NCBI GenBank assembly: GCA_021805405.1
Contig: JAJZFK010000266.1
Coordinates: 1 to 12,975, forward strand
Length of the DNA stretch: 12,975 bases
Direction of reading: 5' to 3'
Source: a bacterium
GTDB lineage: Bacteria; Armatimonadota; Chthonomonadetes; Chthonomonadales; Chthonomonadaceae
Shown here: positions 7,185 to 12,975 of the stretch, piece by piece
Position numbering within the stretch: position 1 is the stretch's first letter
Layout of the letters: each line of letters opens with the position of its first letter
Notes under the pieces: generated by a model
Seen by the model: the letters and a program-made list of their open reading frames with translations, nothing else
The model's database searches: none
What the model was told of the DNA's origin: nothing
Program-made: the position numbers and the translations under genes

Positions 7185-8807
7185 ATGCGAAAGGGATCCA
7201 GCGCCGACGCGCCACAACGTGCGCCTCAGCTTAACGATGATGGTGAGGAGCTTAGCCCGTACAGGTGGATACTTCTGGCGGGCTTAATTACGACAGCCAT
7301 TCTTGAGGTGCTGGATACAACCATTGTGAACGTCTCGCTCCCGCAGATGGCTGGAAACCTCGGGTCGACGCCAGATGAGATTGGCTGGGTAGCCACTGGT
7401 TATATTCTCTCCAATGTCATCGTTCTCCCCATGACGGCGTGGTTAGCATCCCGCTTTGGTCGCAAACGTTATCTCCTTGGCTCCATTACTCTGTTTCTTG
7501 TTGCCTCTTTCCTTTGCGGCACATCACGCAGCCTGCAGGAGCTAGTACTGTGGCGAATAGCACAGGGTGCGGGAGGGGCGGCTCTCATTTCGACCGTGCA
7601 GGCAACACTTCGCGAGATATTCCCAAGAGACCAGCAGGGTATGGTGCAGGCAATTTATGTGCTTGGAGTTATTGTGGCGCCTACTGTTGGGCCAACCCTG
7701 GGTGGGTGGATAACTGACAACTATAACTGGCCATGGATTTTCTTTGTAAATATACCTATCGGCTTGTGTGCAATGGCTATAATCTACTTCTTCCTGACAG
7801 ATGCCAAGCACCGTATGGTTACACTGCAGGTTGACTGGCAGGGGATACTACTGCTTGCAGTGGGATTGGGCAGCTTGCAGTACGTACTGGAAGAGGGGAA
7901 TCGCAACGACTGGTTTCAGGACGGCCTCATCCTTAAGCTAGCTGTCATCTCCGCGGTGACTCTTACACTTCTTATTTGGTGGGAGCTGTCACCACGCAAT
8001 AAGCGGCCAATCGTGAACATCAGGGTACTCCGCAATAGGGATTTAAGCGCGGCGTTGGTGCTGTTTCTTGCGCTAGGCTTCGGGTTGTATGGTGGCATTT
8101 TCATATTTCCACTGTTCTCTCAAACCGTACTTGGATTCACTGCAACCGACACGGGGCTCGCTCTTATGCCCGGAGGCATAGCGACTGGTGTGAGTGCTAT
8201 CGTGTGCGGGCGGTTGCTAAACGGCCGCAGGCAGGCAGTAAGTCCACGCATACTTATACTCACGGGCATGGCTCTCTACATATTTTCCATGTGGCGGCTG
8301 GGGCATCTCACCAGTTTGAGCGGTGAAACGGACACTCAGCTCGCACTTATCATACGCGGTGCAGGCCTGGGGATGCTATTTACGCCGATCAATCTTGCGG
8401 CCTTTAACTCACTGAAAGGAGTTGAAATCGCGCAGGGTGCGAGTATGCTCAACCTCTGTCGACAACTAGGCGGTTCATTTGGCATAGCGATACTCTCAAC
8501 TTATCTCGACGATATGCGCCGCTACCACCGGGTAGATCTCAGTGATAATATCTACCCATCCAACCCGCTTTTACAACAACGCCTTCACGCGCTTGAGTCC
8601 ATGTTTATGGCTCGTGGCTACGATCTCCACACCGCACAACACGCTGCACTCGCTATGGTCTACGATGCTATTCAACGGCAGGCGGCAACCATGGGATTTA
8701 ACGATGGATTCCTACTCATTGGTCTAGCAACAGTAGTCGTAATCCCTATGGTGTTTCTGCTACGAAGCGGTCGCAAACCAGTAGCTGCCGCAGAAGTGGC
8801 GCATTAA
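7185..8807 (+). CDS. DHA2-family MFS drug exporter (EmrB/QacA type, 14 helices)
   Basis: The 540-residue protein fits the 14-transmembrane DHA2 subfamily of proton-driven multidrug exporters of the inner membrane. The family motifs are clear. Motif D1 is LDTTIVNVSLP (43-53). Motif A lies between helices 2 and 3 (86-96, ending SRFGRKRY). Motif B is RIAQGAGG with Arg124. The antiporter motif C is GVIVAPTVGPTLGGW (161-175). A hydrophilic tail of about 25 residues precedes helix 1. The ATG has a good SD site, AAAGGA at 7173-7178, six bases upstream. In Gram-negative bacteria EmrB works with the membrane-fusion protein EmrA and an outer-membrane channel, but neither is encoded here. It is therefore either a stand-alone pump or pairs with distant genes. 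No TetR or MarR regulator is adjacent. The substrate cannot be predicted. Confidence 0.95.
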   Translation: MRKGSSADAPQRAPQLNDDGEELSPYRWILLAGLITTAILEVLDTTIVNVSLPQMAGNLGSTPDEIGWVATGYILSNVIVLPMTAWLASRFGRKRYLLGSITLFLVASFLCGTSRSLQELVLWRIAQGAGGAALISTVQATLREIFPRDQQGMVQAIYVLGVIVAPTVGPTLGGWITDNYNWPWIFFVNIPIGLCAMAIIYFFLTDAKHRMVTLQVDWQGILLLAVGLGSLQYVLEEGNRNDWFQDGLILKLAVISAVTLTLLIWWELSPRNKRPIVNIRVLRNRDLSAALVLFLALGFGLYGGIFIFPLFSQTVLGFTATDTGLALMPGGIATGVSAIVCGRLLNGRRQAVSPRILILTGMALYIFSMWRLGHLTSLSGETDTQLALIIRGAGLGMLFTPINLAAFNSLKGVEIAQGASMLNLCRQLGGSFGIAILSTYLDDMRRYHRVDLSDNIYPSNPLLQQRLHALESMFMARGYDLHTAQHAALAMVYDAIQRQAATMGFNDGFLLIGLATVVVIPMVFLLRSGRKPVAAAEVAH

Positions 8808-8809
8808 AG

Positions 8810-8838
8810 TTGCGCAAGAGGTTTTTTGCCTGTACAAT
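8810..8838 (+). promoter_or_regulatory. Strong sigma70-type promoter for the 59-residue gene
   Basis: TTGCGC (8810-8815) and TACAAT (8833-8838) are spaced by exactly 17 bases. The -35 box begins three bases after the exporter stop codon. Transcription should start near 8845, giving a leader of about 120 bases before the TTG at 8964. The pattern resembles the DUF5693 promoter (TTGCGG-18-TACAAT). Confidence 0.65.
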
Positions 8839-8892
8839 AGTGTACGGGATATTAATTGGCTTCTTATCTGTTAAGTAGAGAAGAAGGTGATG

Positions 8893-8907
8893 ATGTCAAT
8901 AGAGTAA
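8893..8907 (+). other. Possible micro-ORF (MSIE) in the leader of the 59-residue gene
   Basis: AAGAAGG (8881-8887) lies five bases before an ATG at 8893 that is followed by only three more codons and a TAA at 8905-8907. The stop falls inside the 5' arm of the strong leader hairpin. A weaker stem (CTTCTT 8860-8865 with AAGAAG 8881-8886) could hide its ribosome binding site. This arrangement resembles translational control leaders, but such short frames arise easily by chance. Confidence 0.2.
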
Positions 8908-8929
8908 CCCGTATAGTCATATGGGTTAC
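8904..8929 (+). other. 11-base-pair hairpin or operator palindrome in the leader
   Basis: GTAACCCGTAT (8904-8914) pairs with ATATGGGTTAC (8919-8929) around an AGTC loop, with a single G-U pair. No T-run follows, so it is not an intrinsic terminator. It sits 21 bases upstream of the AAGGAG ribosome binding site, between promoter and gene. It could act as an mRNA stem (stability, translation control) or as a DNA site for a dimeric regulator. Confidence 0.6.
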
Positions 8930-8950
8930 AAGAGTGTTCAACGTATTTGA

Positions 8951-8956
8951 AAGGAG
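8951..8956 (+). promoter_or_regulatory. Strong Shine-Dalgarno site deciding a TTG start
   Basis: AAGGAG lies seven bases before the TTG at 8964. This is the best ribosome binding site in the region and selects the 59-residue product over the longer frame that opens at the TTG at 8856. Confidence 0.75.
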
Positions 8957-8963
8957 TATAACA

Positions 8964-9143
8964 TTGGAACAGTCAGTGTTAGTAGGACTGCTGTTTCCGC
9001 GAAGTGGGCAAACTGTGCAGGTATTCATACCAGCATCCAAGGCCGCCAAGCTAAACAACCAGGGTCGTAATATCGTTCAGATTACACAGTCGGGCCGCCC
9101 CGCAATGCCTTGCAAGTTCGAAATGACTACGCAGTCTGCGTAA
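8964..9143 (+). CDS. Unrecognised small basic protein, 59 residues, own transcription unit
   Basis: I do not recognise this protein. Starting at TTG 8964 it has 59 residues. The first half is hydrophobic and probably beta-stranded (SVLVGLLFP and TVQVFIP), followed by a likely short helix (ASKAAKLNN) and another strand (NIVQIT). The C-terminal part contains its only cysteine (PCKFEM). Basic residues outnumber acidic ones. There is no signal peptide and no convincing membrane helix. Coding status is supported by context: a spaced promoter at 8810-8838, an ideal SD site at 8951-8956 and an intrinsic terminator 26 bases after the stop. A longer frame starting at 8856 (95 residues) would begin just after the expected transcription start without an SD site and would span the leader hairpin, so I reject it. 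A small beta-rich basic fold would suit RNA or nucleic-acid binding, but that is a guess. Confidence 0.7.
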   Translation: MEQSVLVGLLFPRSGQTVQVFIPASKAAKLNNQGRNIVQITQSGRPAMPCKFEMTTQSA

Positions 9144-9169
9144 ACCAGCTATCTTTCATTCATACCACT

Positions 9170-9213
9170 AGAGGAGAGTTTCTGCACTAGCAGAAGCTCT
9201 CCTCTTCTATTTC
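9170..9213 (+). terminator. Intrinsic terminator with a 16-base-pair stem
   Basis: AGAGGAGAG (9170-9178) pairs with CTCTCCTCT (9197-9205), and TTCTGC (9180-9185) with GCAGAA (9190-9195). A T-G pair lies between the two blocks and the loop is ACTA. TCTATTT follows directly. It ends the small-protein transcript. The hairpin lies just past the yraN stop on the other strand, but the minus-strand side lacks a T-run, so termination in that direction is less certain. Confidence 0.85.
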
Positions 9214-9595
9214 AGTCAGCGGTAAATGCGCCAATGTGGTGGTTCAGGCTAAATCCGTTATTGTTGTCCGGAGCAATTTCAATGACATCAAAGCGTATAG
9301 CGGGTTCATCCCGCGACGGAGGGTGCGCGCTTATATAGTGGAGTGCAGATGCGACTATCCGCCGTTGTTTGGGCACGTTAACAGCCGCAGCACCGGTACC
9401 ATGCGCTGTCCCAATGCGCAGCTTTACCTCAACAAAGACAAGCGCAGGTCCATCGGTTCCCTCAATCCGCGCTATGATATCGATCTCCCCAGCTGGGCAT
9501 CGAAAATTGCGGTAAAGGATTTCATAGTGATGCGCAACCAGATAGGTAGCGGCGATTTCCTCGCCTCTTGCACCCAGTGCGCGTCGGCTTAGCAC
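9212..9595 (-). CDS. yraN: YraN/UPF0102 family endonuclease-like protein
   Basis: The 127-residue length fits the UPF0102 (YraN) family, which has a PD-(D/E)xK nuclease-like fold and no settled cellular role; links to DNA recombination or repair have been proposed. Visible family motifs are the N-terminal GARGEEIAATYL, the GEIDII motif that supplies active-site acidic residues, and VFVEVK with the catalytic Glu and Lys. After these comes the usual helix with a basic KQRRI segment and a late FDVIEI strand. The start is a GTG overlapping the rnhB stop by seven bases (9589-9595), without a clear SD site, so translation is probably coupled to rnhB. It is the last gene of the rimM-trmD-rplS-lepB-rnhB-yraN run. 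The rnhB-yraN pairing is common in bacteria. Confidence 0.94.
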   Translation of the reverse strand: MLSRRALGARGEEIAATYLVAHHYEILYRNFRCPAGEIDIIARIEGTDGPALVFVEVKLRIGTAHGTGAAAVNVPKQRRIVASALHYISAHPPSRDEPAIRFDVIEIAPDNNNGFSLNHHIGAFTAD

Positions 9596-10215
9596 TTTGT
9601 ACTCGCAACCAATACGGGCTTATAGGTGAGACGGTGCACAGGGCAAGGACCTCGCCTTGCTAGAGCCTGAAGGTGTGAACTGGCTGGGTAGCCCTTGTTT
9701 TGTGCAAAGTTGTAATCGGGGTACTGGCTGTGAAGGTCTTCCATTATGCGGTCTCGGGTAACCTTGGCGATAATAGAGGCGGCTGCAATACTCTGGCTTT
9801 TGCTATCCCCCTTTACAATCGCCCATTGCGTGATGGGGAATTCCCGCGCTGGCAATCCGTCTATGAGCGCGAGGTCACACCACAACCCAGCCGGAAGGTT
9901 ATGGAAGGCGAGCCGCATGGCAAGGTGAGTTGCATTGAGAATGTTGATGCGGTCTATTTCGGTGTTATCTACCATGCCGATGCCATAGCCGCGGGCCTGT
10001 TGGGTGATCATGGGAAACAACCGGTCGCGCTGCACGGCAGTAAGTTGCTTGCTGTCGTTTACGCCTTCTAAGCCAAAACGAAGTGGTAGAACAACGCAGG
10101 CTGCGACCACAGGACCGGCCAGCGACCCACGACCAGCCTCATCAACCCCACAAACAGACAGGAAGCCCATTGCAAGGGCTTCCTGTTCATATTGTCGTGC
10201 CGCATTAATACCCAA
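9589..10215 (-). CDS. rnhB: Ribonuclease HII
   Basis: RNase HII cuts RNA in RNA-DNA hybrids and starts removal of single ribonucleotides misincorporated into DNA. The 208-residue length is typical. The DEAGRG motif supplies Asp25 and Glu26, with Asp119 (ALIDGLP) and Asp137 (VKGDSKS) completing the four-carboxylate site. The 18-residue distance between the last two agrees with characterised enzymes. Further family signatures are NDSKQL (53-58), SIAAASIIAKVTRD (142-155) and the C-terminal HRLTYKPV. The chosen start is a TTG preceded by AGGAG nine bases upstream. That SD site overlaps the lepB stop (TAGGAG), which couples the two genes. An ATG 15 codons later (Met16) lacks an SD site but would still keep the whole catalytic domain. 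Confidence 0.97.
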   Translation of the reverse strand: MGINAARQYEQEALAMGFLSVCGVDEAGRGSLAGPVVAACVVLPLRFGLEGVNDSKQLTAVQRDRLFPMITQQARGYGIGMVDNTEIDRINILNATHLAMRLAFHNLPAGLWCDLALIDGLPAREFPITQWAIVKGDSKSQSIAAASIIAKVTRDRIMEDLHSQYPDYNFAQNKGYPASSHLQALARRGPCPVHRLTYKPVLVASTKC

Positions 10216-10227
10216 TATTGGGGTCTC

Positions 10228-11055
10228 CTAATGGAGTATGCGTATGCGGTTAATGGGCCAGAAGATTACCTCCGCTTTACCCATTATTCGCCAGCGGCTC
10301 ACTGTACCCCAGTACCGGCTGTCGTTACTGTCGTTGCGGTTATCGCCCATAACGAAGTACTGCCCAGGTTTAAGGACCAACGGATCGGGGTAGGCGAATT
10401 GGAAGTTGCTGTTAAGCTCTGGTTCCATTTCCTGGTTAATGGAATACGGACGCTTAGGGTTTTTGTACTCGTGGAGTACTTTACCGTTGCGCTTCACGTA
10501 ATCGTTAACGCCAATCTGAACCACCTGAATGGTGTCGCCGGGAATACCAATAACCCTTTTTATGAGGATGTTTTCCTTCTGCGGTTTTCCGTTCATTTTG
10601 TCTTCAGAGTCGGCTACTGCTGGTGCCTTAAATACGATGATGTCACCGCGGTGCGGGTTGCTATAGCGGTAGATCAGTTTGTTTACGAAAATATGATCGT
10701 GAACTGTATGCTTATAGATAATGTTGGACTGGTCTTGAGAGGGACCGGCATCGTGACCCAGCAAAGTACGTTCCATCGACTCCGACGGAATATAGAACGC
10801 CTGTACCAGGTAGGGCCTTATCACCAGGAACACCAGCACGCCAGCAATAATTAGCGATTCACATACCTCGGCGAGGTAGAGAGCGGCCGAGGAGTCGTTG
10901 GTATGCCCGGACGGACGAGTGGTGGGCTTAGGTGCCGACTTGCTAAACTTGAGCAAAAGCACTCGTAACACTGTAAGCGCCAGCGCAATCGCTAGGACTG
11001 CGCCGGCGCTAAGGTTGGCAAGTACGTCGGTTGCGCCCGTTTCAGTGGGATTCAT
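10228..11055 (-). CDS. lepB: Signal peptidase I
   Basis: This inner-membrane protease removes signal peptides from secreted preproteins using a Ser-Lys dyad. The 275-residue protein has two membrane segments (about 15-37 and 67-84), the topology typical of Gram-negative LepB. The nucleophile is Ser93 in IPSESM and the general base is Lys166 in ILIKRVIGIPGD. The C-terminal box GDNRNDSNDSRYWG is intact. A hydrophilic insert lies between the two helices and another between the catalytic boxes (about 145-160), as in many larger LepB proteins. The ATG follows the rplS stop after nine bases, and its AGGGA ribosome binding site overlaps that stop codon. The exported STN protein in this window is a plausible substrate. 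The long plus-strand frame (10192-10854) running through this gene is a shadow. Confidence 0.97.
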   Translation of the reverse strand: MNPTETGATDVLANLSAGAVLAIALALTVLRVLLLKFSKSAPKPTTRPSGHTNDSSAALYLAEVCESLIIAGVLVFLVIRPYLVQAFYIPSESMERTLLGHDAGPSQDQSNIIYKHTVHDHIFVNKLIYRYSNPHRGDIIVFKAPAVADSEDKMNGKPQKENILIKRVIGIPGDTIQVVQIGVNDYVKRNGKVLHEYKNPKRPYSINQEMEPELNSNFQFAYPDPLVLKPGQYFVMGDNRNDSNDSRYWGTVSRWRIMGKAEVIFWPINRIRILH

Positions 11056-11064
11056 GTGCAGTCC

Positions 11065-11532
11065 CTAGCGGGTAGGATTACGATCTTCTTTGATGCGAGC
11101 CTGCTTGCCGATCTTGGATCGCAGGTAGTACAGCTTGGCTCGACGAACTTTACCGTACCTGGAAACTTCTATTTTCTCGATGCGAGGCGAATGCAACAGG
11201 AAGGTTCGCTCTACGCCAACGCCATAGGAGATTTTGCGTACTGTAAACGCTTTGCGGCTAGATGTGTTGTTATCGGCTATAACGACACCCTCAAAAACCT
11301 GAATGCGCTCGCGATCGCCTTCAACAACCTTGGCATGAACTTTCACGGTATCGCCAGGTCGAAACTTGGGTAGCGGCACGCGCTGATCTACAGATACCCG
11401 CTCAAACTCTGTGCGCTTTTTCTCTTTTGCGTCCTGTTCGCGGCGTCTATTCTCGTTGTCGGCCCATATATCGCGTGAGCGCAAGATCTCTGCGCGCTCA
11501 ATTTCGCGTATGGTTTCGGGTCCCAGTGCCAT
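11065..11532 (-). CDS. rplS: Ribosomal protein L19 with charged N-terminal extension
   Basis: L19 sits at the interface of the two ribosomal subunits. The core from about residue 57 matches L19 throughout: KFRPGDTVKVHAKV, the VFEGVVIA strand, FTVRKISYGVGVERTF, HSPRIEKIEV, then KVRRAKLYYLR and GKQARIKE. The product has 155 residues against about 115 in E. coli. The extra length is at the N-terminus, where the FRPGD motif starts at residue 57 rather than about 20. The extension (about 12-48) is rich in Arg, Glu, Lys and Asp and probably helical. The start is well supported: an ATG with AGAGGAG (complement of 11537-11543) four bases upstream. The extension is therefore likely to be translated. 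It lies between trmD, with a 28-base gap, and lepB. Confidence 0.97.
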   Translation of the reverse strand: MALGPETIREIERAEILRSRDIWADNENRRREQDAKEKKRTEFERVSVDQRVPLPKFRPGDTVKVHAKVVEGDRERIQVFEGVVIADNNTSSRKAFTVRKISYGVGVERTFLLHSPRIEKIEVSRYGKVRRAKLYYLRSKIGKQARIKEDRNPTR

Positions 11533-11560
11533 AATTCTCCTCTTACTGCCCAGGTTGGCG

Positions 11561-12340
11561 TTATTTCGTTGCCGGTGGTACCGGCTCTGGTTCGTCTAGT
11601 AAATTTATGTCGGTAGCAGAGAGCAGCTCCTTACGGAACATGTCCGGTCGGTGCTTCATCGTACTTCTCAGCTGATGCCAACGCCTCCATCTGTTTATGA
11701 GGGCATGGTGCCCGCACAACAGCATGTCTGGCACAACCCAGCCGTTAAAGGCAGCTGGTTTGGTGTACTGCGGATATTCCAGCAAATCCTCGGCAAAACT
11801 GTCTCGTTCAGCAGCGTATTCGCCGCCTAGCGCGCCAGACTGAAGCCTGGTTAGCGCGTCGACTATGACGAGCGCGGGAAGCTCTCCACCTGTGAGCACA
11901 AAGTCTCCAATAGATACGCTGTCGGTAACCAGGTGGTCCGAAACTCGCTCATCAACCCCCTCGTAATGCCCACAAAGAATTACGATGTGCTGCTCACGCG
12001 CCCATTCACGAGCCAGAGTTTGCCGAAATGGTTTACCCCTGGGGTCGGTCAAAATTACACGCGGTCGAGATATTATACCACAGCCAGATGAGGTGTCGTT
12101 GTTCATGGGGCATCCCAAATGAACCAGCGCCTCCGCGATGGGCTCAATTTTCATCACCATACCGCCGCCGCCGCCATACGGAGTATCGTCTGCTGTGCGG
12201 TGACGGTCGTGTGTAAAGTCTCTTAGGTCTATTACGTTGATTGTGAGCAGATTGCTCTCAATGGCGCGGGAAACAATACTGTGTTGCAGCGCTTGAGAGA
12301 TCATTTGTGGAAAAAGGGTGACTACATCAATTCTCAGCAC
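11561..12340 (-). CDS. trmD: tRNA (guanine-N1-)-methyltransferase TrmD
   Basis: TrmD methylates G37 next to the anticodon with S-adenosylmethionine and prevents +1 frameshifting. The SPOUT-class trefoil-knot motifs are complete: RDFTHDRHRTADDTPYGGGGGM near the start, the cofactor-binding CGHYEGVDERV, and SIGDFVLTGGELPAL. The last is followed by VDALTR with the catalytic Asp, and then EYPQYTKP. The C-terminal helical domain (HALINRWR onward) is present. The GTG at 12340 puts MLRIDVVTLFP at the N-terminus, matching where homologues begin. A TTG at 12355 would add five residues. Neither has a clear SD site. Either choice overlaps the 3' end of rimM (by 14 or 29 bases), so translation probably depends on rimM. 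Order and orientation match the common rimM-trmD-rplS operon. Confidence 0.97.
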   Translation of the reverse strand: MLRIDVVTLFPQMISQALQHSIVSRAIESNLLTINVIDLRDFTHDRHRTADDTPYGGGGGMVMKIEPIAEALVHLGCPMNNDTSSGCGIISRPRVILTDPRGKPFRQTLAREWAREQHIVILCGHYEGVDERVSDHLVTDSVSIGDFVLTGGELPALVIVDALTRLQSGALGGEYAAERDSFAEDLLEYPQYTKPAAFNGWVVPDMLLCGHHALINRWRRWHQLRSTMKHRPDMFRKELLSATDINLLDEPEPVPPATK

Positions 12341-12899
12341 TTGTTTGCTCGTCAAATCCAGCAGGTGCCAGACCTTCCATCAGTTCCACAGAGATTTTGC
12401 GCGCATTTATGTCAACTGTCTTTACCACAGACTTTATCACAGGGAGCAGCACTTCTCCGTACTTCCCATTAACCACATACACATCGTTTGCGCCGCTTCT
12501 AAGTACATCGGTAATGGTGCCCAGTTCGCGGCCCTGATGGGCAACTACTACACAGCCCAAAAGGTCGTGAACATAAAACTCGTCTTCGGGCAGCTTGACT
12601 GCATTTTCCAGCGGAATGAGGACCTGTGCTCCACGAAACGTATCAGCAGTGTCAATACTATCGCAGCCTTCAATCTTAAGCAACGCCTGACCCTTATGAA
12701 ACCGGACAGTTTCTACATCGTAAATTGAAGCGGTGTCATCGGTCTTTCGAAGGCATACCCGCTTCAGATCCATGAACCTCTCAGGGAAATCGGTATCGAT
12801 GCGCACCTTTATTTCCCCGCGGATACCGAAAGGAGATCCAACTGTTCCGATCGTGAGACTCCAGCGGTGAATAGGGACATTTTGCGAAATTGAGGCCAT
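12327..12899 (-). CDS. rimM: 16S rRNA processing protein RimM
   Basis: RimM assists maturation of the 30S subunit head, binding near ribosomal protein S19. The N-terminal RimM domain is recognised from LTIGTVGSPFGIRGEIKV and DFPERF. The C-terminal PRC-barrel domain is recognised from EDEFYVHDLLGCVVV, GTITDVLRSGANDVYVV and VLLPVIKSVVKTVDI, ending in the usual ELMEGL. The ATG at 12899 gives 190 residues and leaves ten residues before the conserved domain. A GTG at 12926 and a TTG at 12944 are in-frame alternatives that would add up to 15 residues without homology support. The best SD-like sequence (AAAGG) lies about 13 bases before the ATG, so the start is not settled. The upstream part of the operon, often rpsP and a KH-domain gene, is outside the window. 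Confidence 0.95.
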   Translation of the reverse strand: MASISQNVPIHRWSLTIGTVGSPFGIRGEIKVRIDTDFPERFMDLKRVCLRKTDDTASIYDVETVRFHKGQALLKIEGCDSIDTADTFRGAQVLIPLENAVKLPEDEFYVHDLLGCVVVAHQGRELGTITDVLRSGANDVYVVNGKYGEVLLPVIKSVVKTVDINARKISVELMEGLAPAGFDEQTSAEN

Positions 12900-12975
12900 A
12901 GCAGTTAGACTACCTTTATTCTTCACAAACCGAGTAGCACACAAACAGCACTTCAGGCAGACGGTAGCTGGAAGC

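Noticed and set aside
8811..8832. GCAA/TTGC stem with a T-run after the exporter as its terminator
   Set aside because: The stem is only four pairs and the T-run lies in the loop region; the sequence is better explained as the promoter of the next gene.
8856..8963. N-terminal extension giving a 95-residue small protein
   Set aside because: The TTG at 8856 lies about ten bases after the expected transcription start and lacks an SD site; the internal TTG at 8964 has a strong one.
10192..10854. 220-codon plus-strand frame
   Set aside because: It is antisense to lepB, whose catalytic motifs are intact; a shadow frame.
12916..12975. Minus-strand frame from the window edge ending in TAA at 12918-12916 as the tail of an upstream gene
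   Set aside because: Only 19 codons are visible and they do not resemble the end of a KH-domain or S16 protein; another frame also stops nearby, so nothing can be decided.
1..12975. CRISPR arrays, insertion sequences, tRNA/rRNA genes, prophage or known defence genes
   Set aside because: None seen on either strand; gene content is chromosomal housekeeping, envelope and signalling.

Overview
The window looks like chromosomal DNA from a bacterium with two membranes, and my best guess is Armatimonadota or a related deep-branching phylum. That placement is inference. It rests on two things seen together: a csaB plus DUF5693 pair, known from Firmicutes, Thermus relatives and some other phyla, and an exported protein with secretin/TonB-type STN domains, which suggests an outer membrane. 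No rRNA, tRNA, CRISPR array, transposase or phage gene was seen. Non-ATG starts are frequent: TTG or GTG is the best start for csaB, the DUF5693 gene, the 59-residue gene, yraN, rnhB and trmD.

Positions 1-1412 (+) hold the 3' part of an unrecognised gene. Directly abutting it (TAA then ATG) is a gene for an exported protein with two STN-like domains and no pore. Positions 1442-4934 (-) form a tightly overlapping operon in the order DUF5693 membrane protein, CsaB pyruvyl transferase, VOC-fold protein. Both junctions are 4-base overlaps, and a good promoter lies just upstream. CsaB-type pyruvylation makes a cell-wall ligand for SLH-domain (S-layer) proteins, so this is probably an envelope-anchoring operon.

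Positions 5346-6752 (-) hold a single gene for a receiver-PAS-GGDEF diguanylate cyclase with a complete inhibitory site. It is flanked by two gene-free stretches of about 400 bases. Positions 7185-8807 (+) encode a 14-helix DHA2-family drug exporter with no local regulator gene.

Positions 8810-9210 (+) form a compact, self-contained transcription unit. It has a near-consensus promoter, a leader of about 120 bases with a strong hairpin, a strong Shine-Dalgarno site, a 59-residue protein I do not recognise, and a long-stem terminator. This is the most interesting unexplained part of the window.

Positions 9212-12899 (-) carry a housekeeping operon, transcribed as rimM, trmD, rplS, lepB, rnhB, yraN. 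These genes cover 30S maturation, tRNA G37 methylation, ribosomal protein L19, signal peptidase I, RNase HII and a nuclease-like protein. L19 carries an unusual charged N-terminal extension of about 37 residues. The promoter and any upstream rpsP or KH-domain gene lie outside the window.
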